DNA of 64,000 nucleotides from Thiosocius sp963808165 (GTDB taxonomy: Bacteria; Pseudomonadota; Gammaproteobacteria; Chromatiales; Chromatiaceae): positions 496,001 to 560,000 of the forward strand of contig CAWEET010000021.1 of assembly GCA_963808165.1 (NCBI GenBank). The letters run 5' to 3'. Numbering within the stretch: the first letter of the stretch is position 1; each line of letters begins with the position of its first letter. The translations under genes and the position numbers were made by a program. The notes below the pieces were generated by a model. That model was given only the letters and a program-made list of their open reading frames with translations, did no database searches and was not told the DNA's origin. Shown piece after piece: positions 50,556 to 59,874 of the stretch.

Positions 50556-53487
50556 TCAAGCCTTGGAGATGCGGCAAAGGGTGCACTTGGTTTCCTGCAT
50601 CTGTGTCACCGAGTCGTAGCCGTAGGTGAACGCAGTGTTACAGGCCTCGCCAAGCACGTAGGGGTCCGAGCCCGCCGGGTACTTGTCGCGCAGGTCCTTG
50701 CCCTCGAAGTGGCCGCCGAAGTGGAACGGCGTGAATGCGACGCCGGCAGCGACGCGGCGCGTCACCATCGCCTTGACCTTGATCTTGGCCCCCTCCGCGC
50801 CCTCGACCCAGACGTCGTCTCCATCCTTTATGCCGCCATTGTTGGCGTCACGCGGGTGGATCTCCACGAACATGTCCTGCTGCAGTTCGGCCAGCCAGGG
50901 ATTGGACCGCGTCTCGTCGCCACCACCTTCGTACTCCACCAGTCGACCCGAGGTCAGAATGATCGGGTAGTCCTGCGAATAGTCCTTCGCCTGGACCGAG
51001 GCGTAGCGGGTCGGCAGCCGCCAGAACGACTTGCGGTCTTCGTAAGTCGGGTACTGCTCGACCAGGTCGCGGCGATTCGTGTACAGCGGTTCGCGGTGGA
51101 TCGGGACCGGGTCCGGGAAGGTCCAGACCACCGTGCGGGCCTTGGCGTTGCCGAACGGCGCGCAGCCGCGCTGGATCGCAACTCGCTGGATGCCGCCGGA
51201 CAGGTCGGTCTTCCAGTTCTTACCCTCTGCAGCTGCCTGTTCCTCGGCCGACAGATCGTCCCACCAGCCGAGATTCTTCAACAGCTCGCCGGTGAATTCC
51301 GGATAGCCGTCCTGGATCTCGGAACCGGCCGAGTAACTGCCGTCGGCGAGCAGGCTCACGCCGTCTCGCTCGACCCCGAAGCGCGCGCGGAAGGTCAGGC
51401 CGCCCTCGGCTACCGGCAGGCTAGTGTCGTACAGGTTCGGTGTGCCGGGGTGCTTCATCTCCGCGGTGCCCCAGCACGGCCATGGCATGCCGTAGAAATC
51501 GCCGTCGGCCGGGCCACCCTCGGCCTTGAGGCTGGTGTAGTCGAAGGTGCCCCAGTGTTGCTGGTGCAGCTTCAGACGTTCCGGGCTCTGCCCGGTGTAG
51601 CCGATGGTCCACATGCCGCGGTTGAACTCGCGCGTGATGTCCTCGATCAGCGGCTCTTCGCCGTTCACCTCGATGTGCTTGAACAACTGCTCTTCGAAGC
51701 CGAGCTTCTTGGCCAGCTTGTACATGATGGTGTGATCGGGCAGCGATTCGAACAGCGGATCGATCACCTGGTCACGCCACTGCAGCGAGCGGTTCGACGC
51801 AGTTGCCGAGCCATAGGTCTCGAACTGCGTGCAGGCCGGCAGCAGATAGACGCCGTCGGTGCGGTCGTGCATCACGGCCGACACGGTCGGGTAGGGGTCG
51901 ACCACGACGAGCAGGTCGAGCTTCTCCATGGCCTTTTTCATCTCCTCGCCACGGGTCTGCGAGTTTGGCGCGTGGCCCCACATGAACATCGCGCGGACAT
52001 TGTCCCGCTGCGCCATGTGCGCCCTTGTCCTCGAGTACCCCGTCGATCCAGCGTGAGACCGGGATCCCCTTGGTGTTCATCACGGCGGCGGCCTTGTCCT
52101 TCTCGTCGTACTCGCCGATGTATTCCTTGCCGTCCTTGTCATAGGCGACCTTGTCGAATTGGCCCTTGATCCAGTCGAGATCGAGGTCCCAGACCTTGGC
52201 CCAGTGCGCCCACGAGCCCGGGGCCAGGCCGTAGTAGCCGGGCAGCGTGTCGGCGAGCACGCCCAGATCGGTCGCGCCCTGCACGTTGTCGTGGCCACGG
52301 AAGATATTGGCACCGCCGCCAGCCACGCCGATGTTGCCCAGCGCGAGCTGGAAGGCACAATAGGCGCGGGTGTTGTTGTTGCCGATCGTGTGCTGGGTGC
52401 CACCCATGCACCAGATGAAGGTGCCGGGGCGGTTGTCCGCCATTGCCTTGGCCGCCGCATACACCTGGTTTTCCGGGACACCGGTCACGCGCTCGACCTC
52501 GTCGGGCGTCCATTTCGCGACCTCCGCCTTGACCTCGTCCATGCCGTAGACGCGCTGACGGATATACTCCTTGTCCTCCCAGCCGTTCTTGAAGATGTGG
52601 TACATCATGCCCCAGATGATCGGCACATCGGTGCCGGGACGGATGCGCAGGAAGTGATTGGCGTGTGCGGCGGTGCGGGTGAAGCGCGGATCGATCACGA
52701 TGATCGGCGCGTTGTTTTCCTCTTTGGCCTTGAAGATGTGCTGCAGGGAGACCGGGTGCGCCTCGGTGGGGTTCGAGCCGATCAGCAGAATCGCTCTGGA
52801 CTTGTGGATGTCGTTGTAGCTGTTGGTCATCGCCCCATAGCCCCAAGTGTTCGCGACACCGGCTACGGTGGTGGAATGGCAGATGCGGGCCTGGTGGTCG
52901 ACGTTGTTCGTGCCCCACATGGCGGCAAACTTGCGATACAGATAGGCCTGCTCGTTGTTGAACTTGGCCGAACCCAGCCAATAGACCGAATCCGGGCTGG
53001 ATTCCTGCCGGATCTTCAGCAACTGGTCGCCGATGTCGTTGATCGCCTCGTCCCAGGAGACCTTCTGCCACTTGCCATTGACCAGCTTGGTGGGGTACTT
53101 CAGGCGGCGCTCGCCATGCCCATGCTCCCGCAGCGCCGCACCCTTGGCGCAATGGGCGCCCAGGTTGAACGGGTGGTCGAATGCCGGCTCCTGCCCGGTC
53201 CATACGCCATTCTTCACCTCGGCGAGGACCCCGCAGCCCACCGAGCAATGGGTGCAAATCGTGCGTACCTCTTTGGCCTCCCCGGCAGTTGCCGCTGGTG
53301 CGGCCTTCGCCTTGCGCATCATTCCCGGCGCGAGGCCGGTGGCCAGTGCGGTGCCGCCCGCCAGGACGCCCGAGTGGCGCAGGAAGTCGCGCCGGCTCAA
53401 CTTGTGGCCGGTTTCAGCAGCGCGCTCCTGGACAACTCCGGTCGCCGCGGCAGTACCCACCTCATCGGAGATCTTTTTCAGTTTCAT
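50556..53487 (-). CDS. fdhA: formate dehydrogenase alpha subunit, interrupted by a one-base frameshift
   Basis: Catalytic molybdopterin subunit, 976 residues if the frame is corrected. It begins with a Tat signal (SRRDFLRHSG, 31-40). The N-terminal [4Fe-4S] cysteines are C78, C81, C85 and C113. The Mo/W ligand is cysteine C203 in HQARICHSTTVAG, not selenocysteine. The first frame (53,487 down) stays in register to K488, then changes. Homology continues in a second frame from about 52,022 (AHMAQRDNVRAMFMWGHAPNSQ) to 50,556. One extra G in the run at 52,022-52,024 explains the shift, and removing it restores EDKAHMAQRDNVR, the normal family sequence. It is either a sequencing error or a true lesion; as written, the protein is truncated. 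Confidence 0.9.
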
Positions 53488-53512
53488 CGTGTCGCTCCTC
53501 CTGGGTCGGGGC

Positions 53513-53719
53513 TCAGCTGGCCGCGCTCTTGTAGTAATCGAGTACGTGCTTGGTCAGGCGATAGCCTTCGGTCGGCTTCTGTGCGGCCGTCGCCCCAGTG
53601 TCCTCGGCCAGGACAACGCCGGGCGAAGCGGCCGCGACGGCTGCCGCTCCGCCCGCGATACCGGCGTCGCGCAAGAATTTGCGCCGGGATTGCGAGACCT
53701 GCTGCTTGGTATCTTTCAT
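53513..53719 (-). CDS. small Tat-signal protein of formate dehydrogenase clusters
   Basis: A 68-residue protein, start 53719 with AAGGAG eight bases upstream. It has a twin-arginine motif SRRKFLRDAG followed by an Ala/Gly-rich hydrophobic stretch and AEDTGATAAQKPTEGYRLTKHVLDYYKSA. This matches the short formate dehydrogenase-associated Tat protein found just upstream of fdhA in many proteobacteria (TIGR02811 type). Its role is not established; it may help FdhA export. It precedes fdhA by 25 bp. Confidence 0.82.
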   Translation of the reverse strand: MKDTKQQVSQSRRKFLRDAGIAGGAAAVAAASPGVVLAEDTGATAAQKPTEGYRLTKHVLDYYKSAAS

Positions 53720-53916
53720 TGCGATTGCTCCTTGGAAATAACGTGCACGTCGCGGGTTCGGGGATGGGCCCCGCATCAGGGCCCGGATAATTAGGCTTCC
53801 TGGTACTACAGCAAACCGTGCGCCAACAGTGCGAGGAAAGAAGTAAGCAAAAGGGGGCTGAAAGCCTATGCGTGGGTCTGGATGCTGCGTCAAATCGGTC
53901 CGATGTGACAATTTGT

Positions 53917-54555
53917 CTAGTCCAGCAGAGACAAATAGCGCGTTTCCAGGGCCATGAAGGCGCTGCCCAGGCGCGCGACCGAGCGGTAGAAAACGGCTGC
54001 CTGCGCCCCGGCGAGATCGCTGAAAAAGCCTGCCGCCCAGTTGCCAAGGTGGTTGTTGAAGAAGTGCTGCTGCTGTTCTGTCGCGAAGCCATCGAGGATC
54101 ATCAGCGCCATCACCTCGCATAAAGCGGCAATGTGGTCCTCCGGCTCGCGCACGTCGTCGTCTCGTTCGAAACCCAGCCTGCGCAGATCGGCGCGCAGCA
54201 GTCCGAGGGGTTTCTCCATCAGGAAGCCGGTCTGGTACCAGGAGCCGTAGGGCACGAGTTCGCCACGTCCCAGGCCGATGAACAGGCTGTGATACTCGTC
54301 GCGCAGCGCCTCGACGTCGCTGTGTCGGGCAGCCAGCGCCAGTGAGCCGAAGGCAAGCGGCAGATCATTCTTCTCGCTGCCGGCATCGGCCTGCAAGCCA
54401 CGCGTGTACTCCAGCACTTCATGGTCCGGCGCGCTGCGCAACAACGCGGCGAGCAGCCCGTAAATTGCGGCCCGGCGCGTCTGTTCCTCGGACGGTGCGA
54501 TGGGCATTCCAGCCGTGCCCGGGTCGGCTGTCGTCTGCGGCATCTGTGGGTTCAT
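53917..54555 (-). CDS. TorD/DmsD-family molybdoenzyme chaperone
   Basis: A 212-residue all-helical cytoplasmic chaperone. It has YGLLAALLRSAPDHEVLEY, LRDEYHSLFIGLGRGELVPYGSWYQTGFLMEKPL and the EPEDHIAALCEVMALMI motif, all TorD family features. Such proteins bind the Tat signal of a molybdoenzyme until its cofactor is inserted, so FdhA is the likely client. The start at 54555 overlaps the polyferredoxin stop by four bases. It precedes the small Tat protein by 197 bp. Confidence 0.85.
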   Translation of the reverse strand: MNPQMPQTTADPGTAGMPIAPSEEQTRRAAIYGLLAALLRSAPDHEVLEYTRGLQADAGSEKNDLPLAFGSLALAARHSDVEALRDEYHSLFIGLGRGELVPYGSWYQTGFLMEKPLGLLRADLRRLGFERDDDVREPEDHIAALCEVMALMILDGFATEQQQHFFNNHLGNWAAGFFSDLAGAQAAVFYRSVARLGSAFMALETRYLSLLD

Positions 54556-56201
54556 GATGATTTTCCGTTCTCTGTTCGGTGGGTCGAATCGACCGCCAGG
54601 CCGGACTGCATCGCTTCGACGTCTTGCACGGCGTCGACCACGCGGCAGTCCTCGCACATCTGTAACCGGCGGCGTGCCCGGTCGGTTTGAAACATCGCGT
54701 GACCGGCGAGCTTGTCGAGAATGTTGTCGATCACGTGCCGCGTCGCGAAGGGTTTACCGCACCCGACGCAGCAGAACGGCGGCTCCTCGTGCAGCGTCAC
54801 CGGCTGGCGCCGTTTCTCCGGATCGGCCAGCAGGCGCGACTCCAGGCTGATCGCAGTCTCGGGGCAGGCGTTCGCGCAGATGCCACATTGCACGCAGTTG
54901 GCCTCGTGGAAAACCAGGCGCGGGGTCTCGTCACCCGCGCTGAGCGCACGCGCCGGGCAAACCGAGGTACAGGCCATGCACAGTGTGCACTTCTCCGTAT
55001 CGACCAGGATTCGCCCATAGGGCGCGCCGGTCGACAGCGCAAAGGCCTCCGGTCGGCCCGCTGATTCCTCCCACAGCCGACTCAGCGCCAGTCCGGCCAA
55101 CTGGCGCTTGTCGCCGGTCGCGGCGAAAAGGGCGGGGATTGGCAGACCCGGAACCGGTTGACACGCCGCCGGTCCGGTGCGCGTGTCGATGGTACGCAGT
55201 GCGGAGCGGTCGTAACCCAGGCCCTGCAGCAGTTCCCCGCAGTGGGCGATCTGTTGGTCGAGCGCAGCGCGCGCCTTGCCGGGGACAGAGCCGCCGTCGG
55301 CCAGCAGCACACAGCGTGCCCCCCAGGCGATCGCTGCCAGCCAGAGTTCGTGACCGACGCTGGCGAGTTCCTCGACAACGGTCAGTAATACGTTGGGCGG
55401 GGTCGGCGGCAGGTCGGCCGCGTCACTCTCCGCAGCGAACATGACAACCGGGTCGCCACCGCCGGCCTCGACATAGGTCTTCAGCATGACCCGGACCCGC
55501 TCGGCGGTGTCGCCGGCGGCCGGGTAGGCATAGCGCATCGCCCCGGTCGGACAGACGGTCGCGCAGATGCCGCCGCCTTGGCAGAGGTTCGGATTGACCT
55601 CGACCTGTTCGCCGATCGAAATGATCGCGTCGGCGGGGCAGGCGTCGATGCAGCGGCTGCAACCGCTCTGGCCCGAACGGCCGTGGGCGCAGATGTTCGG
55701 GTCGTAGTCGAAGTAGCGCGGTTTCTCGAATGTCCCGACCATGCCATCGACTGCCAGCCAGGCCGCGTCCAGGTCCGCCGGCTCGCGACCGAAACGCCAG
55801 TAGCCGGGCGGCGGGATCTCGCTGGCGATCAAGGGCTCCGCACCCAGGTCAACCACCAGGTCGGTGTTGATCGACTGATAATTGTGCCGGCCTTTCTCGC
55901 CGAGCTCGATCCGGAATGCGCCGAGGTGGCCGTCGATCGACAATGCCCGGCCACCCACCGCGGTGCTGGGGACGCCCGCTTCCTCTTCGCCCTCGGTCAG
56001 CAGGATCTCGGCGTGCAGGGGGTCGGACAGTCGCGCGGCGAACCACTGCGCCTCCTCACCGCCCACCACCAGTACGCGCCCGCGCGATTCGTATTTCACC
56101 ACCCCGGTGGCTTGCTGCGTCAGGCGCTCGGCGGCGGCCTGGGCGGCGCTGCGTGCGCGCAGGTTGCGGGACTCCTCGAGCGTGTGTTCGACTTCGGACA
56201 T
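54552..56201 (-). CDS. polyferredoxin-like 4Fe-4S protein of formate dehydrogenase clusters
   Basis: A 549-residue protein with several ferredoxin motifs. A first pair is near 185-225 (CAHGRSGQSGCSRCIDACP, CQGGGICATVCP), and a second pair is near 425-465 (CTLCMACTSVCP, CVQCGICANACP). A CCVGC-type site and CEDC near the C-terminus suggest another metal site. Residues 1-150 and 240-415 have no known catalytic motif. It is cytosolic, with no signal peptide. Homologues accompany DUF3305/3306 and fdh genes in other proteobacteria; the electron partner is not known. It overlaps the chaperone gene and follows a MITE. Confidence 0.78.
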   Translation of the reverse strand: MSEVEHTLEESRNLRARSAAQAAAERLTQQATGVVKYESRGRVLVVGGEEAQWFAARLSDPLHAEILLTEGEEEAGVPSTAVGGRALSIDGHLGAFRIELGEKGRHNYQSINTDLVVDLGAEPLIASEIPPPGYWRFGREPADLDAAWLAVDGMVGTFEKPRYFDYDPNICAHGRSGQSGCSRCIDACPADAIISIGEQVEVNPNLCQGGGICATVCPTGAMRYAYPAAGDTAERVRVMLKTYVEAGGGDPVVMFAAESDAADLPPTPPNVLLTVVEELASVGHELWLAAIAWGARCVLLADGGSVPGKARAALDQQIAHCGELLQGLGYDRSALRTIDTRTGPAACQPVPGLPIPALFAATGDKRQLAGLALSRLWEESAGRPEAFALSTGAPYGRILVDTEKCTLCMACTSVCPARALSAGDETPRLVFHEANCVQCGICANACPETAISLESRLLADPEKRRQPVTLHEEPPFCCVGCGKPFATRHVIDNILDKLAGHAMFQTDRARRRLQMCEDCRVVDAVQDVEAMQSGLAVDSTHRTENGKSS

Positions 56202-56217
56202 GGGGCGTCGTGTCTCC

Positions 56218-56487
56218 TAGGGCCTGTTGGCACTGTGCGGACGCCCAGCGTTGGTCCCCGGATCAGGCCAAGCAAGGCACGCAGAGCGCAGTTTGATGAT
56301 TCCGAATAAGCGATGTGCAACGCTGCATGGCCCGATTTGCGGGCCAACCCGGAGCGACTGGCCGCATGTTCCACAGGCCGGCGTTGCAGTTTCGCTCATG
56401 TACCGCAGGTACACAGCGCTGACTGCGCCTGTTCCTGGAAAAAATGGGGCTCTGTCGATGAGTGTCCGCATAGTGTTGAAAGGCCCC
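56218..56487. mobile_element. 270-bp MITE-like element, divergent copy 3
   Basis: The length is again 270 bp, and the ends begin TAGGGCCTGTTGGCACTGTG on the left and GGGGCCTTTCAACACTATGC on the reverse of the right. These are related to, but clearly diverged from, copies 1 and 2. The interior keeps the order ATCA..GGC, GCGATGTGCAACGC and AAAAATGGGGC. It ends four bases before the stop codon of the DUF3306 gene. No ORF of transposase size is present. Confidence 0.7.
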
Positions 56488-56490
56488 AGT

Positions 56491-57069
56491 TCAGGTGCGT
56501 TCGAATTCGCCGGCCGGCAGTTCACCGTCCTCGCCGGCAGGCTCGGCCTGCTCCGTGGCTGCGGTGTCTGCAGCGTCGGCCCCGTCTTCGGCCGGTGACT
56601 CCTGGTCTTGCAGGAGCGCCTGTTTCGCGGCCTCGGCCTGCTTCTTCGCCTCGACCTCGATCCGGTGGCGCATCTCTGCGGTGACCAGATCGCCGAGCGC
56701 GGCGAAATTGGTGAAGTCCTCGGCATAGTCGTCGAGACCGTCAATCACGTTCAATTCGCTGCTGTGAAACAGCTTGCGCAGCGCCGCGCGGCGCAGCGAC
56801 TCGCTGACCTTGGACGACAGGAAGCCGCTGTAGTCGGAGTCGACGGTCAGCGACTCCAGTGGCGGCATGTCCGCATCGGTCAACTCCGGCGCCGGCGTGG
56901 CGGACGATGGGTCACCGCGCGGGAGCCGCTCGCTCGAAGTCGGCGCCGCCGCCTCGTCGCCGTCCGCCCGACGCGCCTCCTGCTTGCGTCGGTGGAAACG
57001 CTGCACAAAGGACTCCCCCGGGCTGCTGAGCTGCTCCTGGTCGACGGGGTTCGACGGTTGCTTATTCAC
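56491..57069 (-). CDS. DUF3306 family protein
   Basis: A 192-residue protein starting at GTG, which overlaps the DUF3305 stop as GTGA. The central part RLPRGDPSSAT, ADMPPLESLTVDSDYSGFLSSKVSESLRRAALRKLF and DYAEDFTNFAALGDLVTAEMR are the DUF3306 core. The remainder is Glu/Ala-rich and probably unstructured. It is always found beside DUF3305 and fdh genes, with function unknown; a role in maturation or redox coupling is inferred from context. It has no signal peptide. Confidence 0.8.
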   Translation of the reverse strand: MNKQPSNPVDQEQLSSPGESFVQRFHRRKQEARRADGDEAAAPTSSERLPRGDPSSATPAPELTDADMPPLESLTVDSDYSGFLSSKVSESLRRAALRKLFHSSELNVIDGLDDYAEDFTNFAALGDLVTAEMRHRIEVEAKKQAEAAKQALLQDQESPAEDGADAADTAATEQAEPAGEDGELPAGEFERT

Positions 57070-57584
57070 TGGGGCCGATTCTCCGGTTCCTGGGCCGACC
57101 AGTCGCGCAGCTTGCGCTTGCGCTTGCGCTCCGGGAAATAATTCGCGATCACGAAGGCCTCGGTCCAGCGATACAGCTCGGGCGGGACGTCGACCGCATA
57201 GATCTCGTCGTCGCCTTCGAGGTAGGCGTGCGCCTCGTCGAAACTCATGCTGACCCGAAAGGGCCGGGGTCGTTCGTTGGCATCCTCGACATGTGCCAGC
57301 ACGTAGGCACGCGGGCTGTCGCTGACCAGGTTGTAATAGTAGCTCTCGCACTCATCGGCGTGCAGCGCCACCTCGAGCCCGCCGACCAGGTAGAGCGCGC
57401 ACCCCTCGGCCTCGCGAATCAGTTTTGGCTCCGGGCTATCTGCCTGCCTGCCGACCGTGATGCCGGCGGCAGCCCAGACATGATCGATCCAGTGACTGCT
57501 GGCCGGCCGGCGTTCCAGGATCACCGACACGGGGAGGTGTTGCAGTCCTTCGGGTTGAGATTCGTAGTTGTCGCTGGGACTCAT
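57066..57584 (-). CDS. DUF3305 family protein
   Basis: A 172-residue cytoplasmic protein. The start at 57584 follows AAGGAAG and gives MSPSDNYESQPEGLQHLPVS. The core ILERRPASSHWIDHVWAAAGI, ADECESYYYNLVSDSPRAYVLAHVED, and YRWTEAFVIANYFPERKRKRK is DUF3305. It heads the long minus-strand operon that runs through the formate dehydrogenase genes. Its function is unknown, and the gene fuses to no other domain here. Confidence 0.82.
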   Translation of the reverse strand: MSPSDNYESQPEGLQHLPVSVILERRPASSHWIDHVWAAAGITVGRQADSPEPKLIREAEGCALYLVGGLEVALHADECESYYYNLVSDSPRAYVLAHVEDANERPRPFRVSMSFDEAHAYLEGDDEIYAVDVPPELYRWTEAFVIANYFPERKRKRKLRDWSAQEPENRPQ

Positions 57585-57889
57585 GGCTTCCTTTTCGTGC
57601 AATCGGCGGCTTTTAGCCCTTCCATTCAGGCAAGTAGCGTACCAGCTGCCCATCTGGAGTCGTCGGCTTGTCCGGGGCCCGCATTGACCGGATGGGCCTC
57701 AGACGGGTGGTGCAATTTGTCCCAGTGCGCCGGCAGCGTAGCGACAAATCTGCTCAACTGAGGCATGCTGCGGCATCGATGCTACCGGCCGCGTGTGTCC
57801 GATGTGCCGGTCGTCAATGGTCGAGCGTCGGGTTACGCACCCGGCGGAACGCTTCTTGCAGCCATGCTGTGCGATATCAGGGGTGAGAG
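57585..57889. other. divergent promoter region between the fdh operon and moaA
   Basis: A 305-bp gap that should hold the promoters of both the long minus-strand operon and the moaA-fdhD operon. No perfect sigma-70 box, palindrome or small gene was recognised. Confidence 0.4.
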
Positions 57890-58912
57890 ATGCACGAGAA
57901 TAATCAGCAGGTGCCCGGGCCGGAAGGCACATTGATCGACCGATTCCATCGCCGGGTAAGCTACCTGCGCATATCGGTCACGGACCGCTGCGATCTGCGC
58001 TGCGTCTACTGCATGACGGAGGATATGAAATTCCTGCCGCGGGCGAGCCTGTTGTCGCTCGAGGAAATCGTGCAGGTCGGACGTTGCTTCGTCGAGCTGG
58101 GCGTGCACAAGATTCGCATCACTGGTGGCGAGCCGCTGCACCGGCGCAACATCATCAAAGTATTCCGCGAACTGGGTGAACTGGAAGGTCTTCGTGACCT
58201 GACCGTAACGACGAACGGAACGCAGCTTCCACGCTTCGCCCGGCAATTGCGCGATGCCGGGGTCACGCGGGTCAACATCAGCCTGGATACGCTGCGAGCA
58301 GACCGCTTCCGGACGCTGACCAGGAACGGCAAGATCGAGAAGGTGCTGGCCGGCCTGGATGCCGCACAAGCGGCCGGCTTCTCACGCATCAAGCTGAATG
58401 CGGTGATCCTGAAGAATCGTAACCACGATGAGATCGGCGACCTGGTGGGGTTCGCGATCGAACGTGGCATCGACATCAGTTTCATCGAAGAGATGCCACT
58501 GGGACTGGTGGGCGATCATGACAGGGCGGAATGCTACTACTCGAGCGATGAGATCCGTGACGATCTTGCGCAGCACTACCAGCTGCTGCCCACTGCGGAA
58601 TCCACCGGCGGCCCATCGCGCTACTTCCGTATTCCAGGGATCGAAACCAGGGTCGGCTTCATCTCACCGCACAGCCACAATTTCTGTGAGAGCTGTAACC
58701 GTGTGCGCCTGACTTCCGAGGGGCGCCTGCTGTTGTGCCTCGGCCAGGAACACAGCGTCGACCTGCGCCGCGTCGTGCGCGGGAATCCCGGCGACGATGA
58801 GGCGCTCAGGCGCGCTATTCGGGCCTCGATGGATATCAAACCGCGCGGGCACGACTTCGATCTCCAGACCCAGCCGGTGATCTTCCGTCACATGAATCAC
58901 ACCGGGGGCTAG
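57890..58912 (+). CDS. moaA: GTP 3',8-cyclase (molybdenum cofactor synthesis)
   Basis: A 340-residue radical-SAM enzyme that starts molybdopterin synthesis from GTP. The N-terminal cluster ligands are C34, C38 and C41 in CDLRCVYC, the SAM motif is TGGEPL, and the C-terminal cluster site is CESCNRVRLTSEGRLLLC. It ends in a basic, hydrophobic tail rather than the canonical Gly-Gly, since HMNHTGG supplies them directly. Its placement beside fdhD and the fdh operon suggests a dedicated supply of cofactor for FdhA. It precedes fdhD by 6 bp. Confidence 0.95.
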   Translation: MHENNQQVPGPEGTLIDRFHRRVSYLRISVTDRCDLRCVYCMTEDMKFLPRASLLSLEEIVQVGRCFVELGVHKIRITGGEPLHRRNIIKVFRELGELEGLRDLTVTTNGTQLPRFARQLRDAGVTRVNISLDTLRADRFRTLTRNGKIEKVLAGLDAAQAAGFSRIKLNAVILKNRNHDEIGDLVGFAIERGIDISFIEEMPLGLVGDHDRAECYYSSDEIRDDLAQHYQLLPTAESTGGPSRYFRIPGIETRVGFISPHSHNFCESCNRVRLTSEGRLLLCLGQEHSVDLRRVVRGNPGDDEALRRAIRASMDIKPRGHDFDLQTQPVIFRHMNHTGG

Positions 58913-58918
58913 CGGGCG

Positions 58919-59848
58919 ATGGGCCAAGCGCCTCCAGTCGACAGGCAGCCGACCGGCACGAAGCGGCCCGGCTACCGGCCGGAGATGTCCGACCTGGGCC
59001 TGCGTCCCTCGCACGAGGTGGTCGCGATCGACGAGTACGGCGAGCCACGCAGCGGGTTCATCGCCGGTGAGCGGGCGCTCACGCTGTATCTCGACGATCG
59101 AGAGATCGTCACGCTGATGACGCTCGGTACCCACCCCGAGATGCTGACCCTGGGTTATCTGCTCAACCAGCGCCTGGTGCCGTGCCTGGAGTCGGTTGAT
59201 TCGGTCCGGGTCGACTGGGACAAGGCCGAGGTGCGGGTCGAGACCTTCGAGCGCATCACTGATCTCGAGGAAAAGCTGAAGCACCGCACAGTTACCACCG
59301 GCTGTGGGCAGGGGACCGTGTTCGGGCGTATCGGTGATCAGATCGAGAAAATCCGTTTGCCTCGCCGACAGATATCGCAGTCCCTGATCTACGGCCTGCT
59401 GTCTCAGATCAGCCATCACAACGAGGTCTACAGGCGCGCCGGCGGCGTGCATGGCTGCGCACTGTGCAGCTGCGATGCGGCCAGTGACCCGGAGATCCAC
59501 CTGTTCGTCGAGGACGTCGGCCGGCACAACGCAGCCGATGCGATCAGCGGCTACATGTGGCTGAATGCCGTCGAGGGTGCTGACAAGTGGTTCTACACCA
59601 CCGGGCGTCTGACGTCCGAGATGATCATCAAGGTCGCGCAGATGCGGATCCCGATCCTGCTGTCGCGCTCCGGGGTGACCTTCCGTGGCCTTGAGCTGGC
59701 GCAGAAAATCGGTGTGATTCTGATCGCTCGCGCCAAGGGACGGCATTTCCTCGTCTACAACGGGGCCGGGCAAATCACTTTCGATGCGATCCCAGAGGCC
59801 TTGCCGGCCGATGGACCACGAAGGGGTTCGAGGTCCCCGGTCCGCTAA
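58919..59848 (+). CDS. fdhD: formate dehydrogenase accessory sulfurtransferase
   Basis: A 309-residue FdhD, which transfers sulfur from IscS to the molybdenum cofactor of formate dehydrogenase. The sulfur-carrying cysteines are C180 and C183 in HGCALCSCD; a third cysteine is at 185. Other family features are EDVGRHNAADAISGYMWLN and TGRLTSEMIIKVAQMRIPILLSRSGVT. It starts 6 bp after moaA and 26 bp before the regulator gene, so the three form one operon, divergent from fdhA. A sulfurated cofactor is expected even with a cysteine-type FdhA. Confidence 0.95.
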   Translation: MGQAPPVDRQPTGTKRPGYRPEMSDLGLRPSHEVVAIDEYGEPRSGFIAGERALTLYLDDREIVTLMTLGTHPEMLTLGYLLNQRLVPCLESVDSVRVDWDKAEVRVETFERITDLEEKLKHRTVTTGCGQGTVFGRIGDQIEKIRLPRRQISQSLIYGLLSQISHHNEVYRRAGGVHGCALCSCDAASDPEIHLFVEDVGRHNAADAISGYMWLNAVEGADKWFYTTGRLTSEMIIKVAQMRIPILLSRSGVTFRGLELAQKIGVILIARAKGRHFLVYNGAGQITFDAIPEALPADGPRRGSRSPVR

Positions 59849-59874
59849 CGAACCGCCAGCAAGGGGGTTGCGCC

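Noticed and set aside
52159..53790. A 543-residue plus-strand frame
   Set aside because: It is antisense to fdhA; length results from GC-rich codon bias.
56217..56744. A minus-strand frame running through the third MITE
   Set aside because: It is a frame of the mobile element and the antisense of the DUF3306 coding region, with no homology look.
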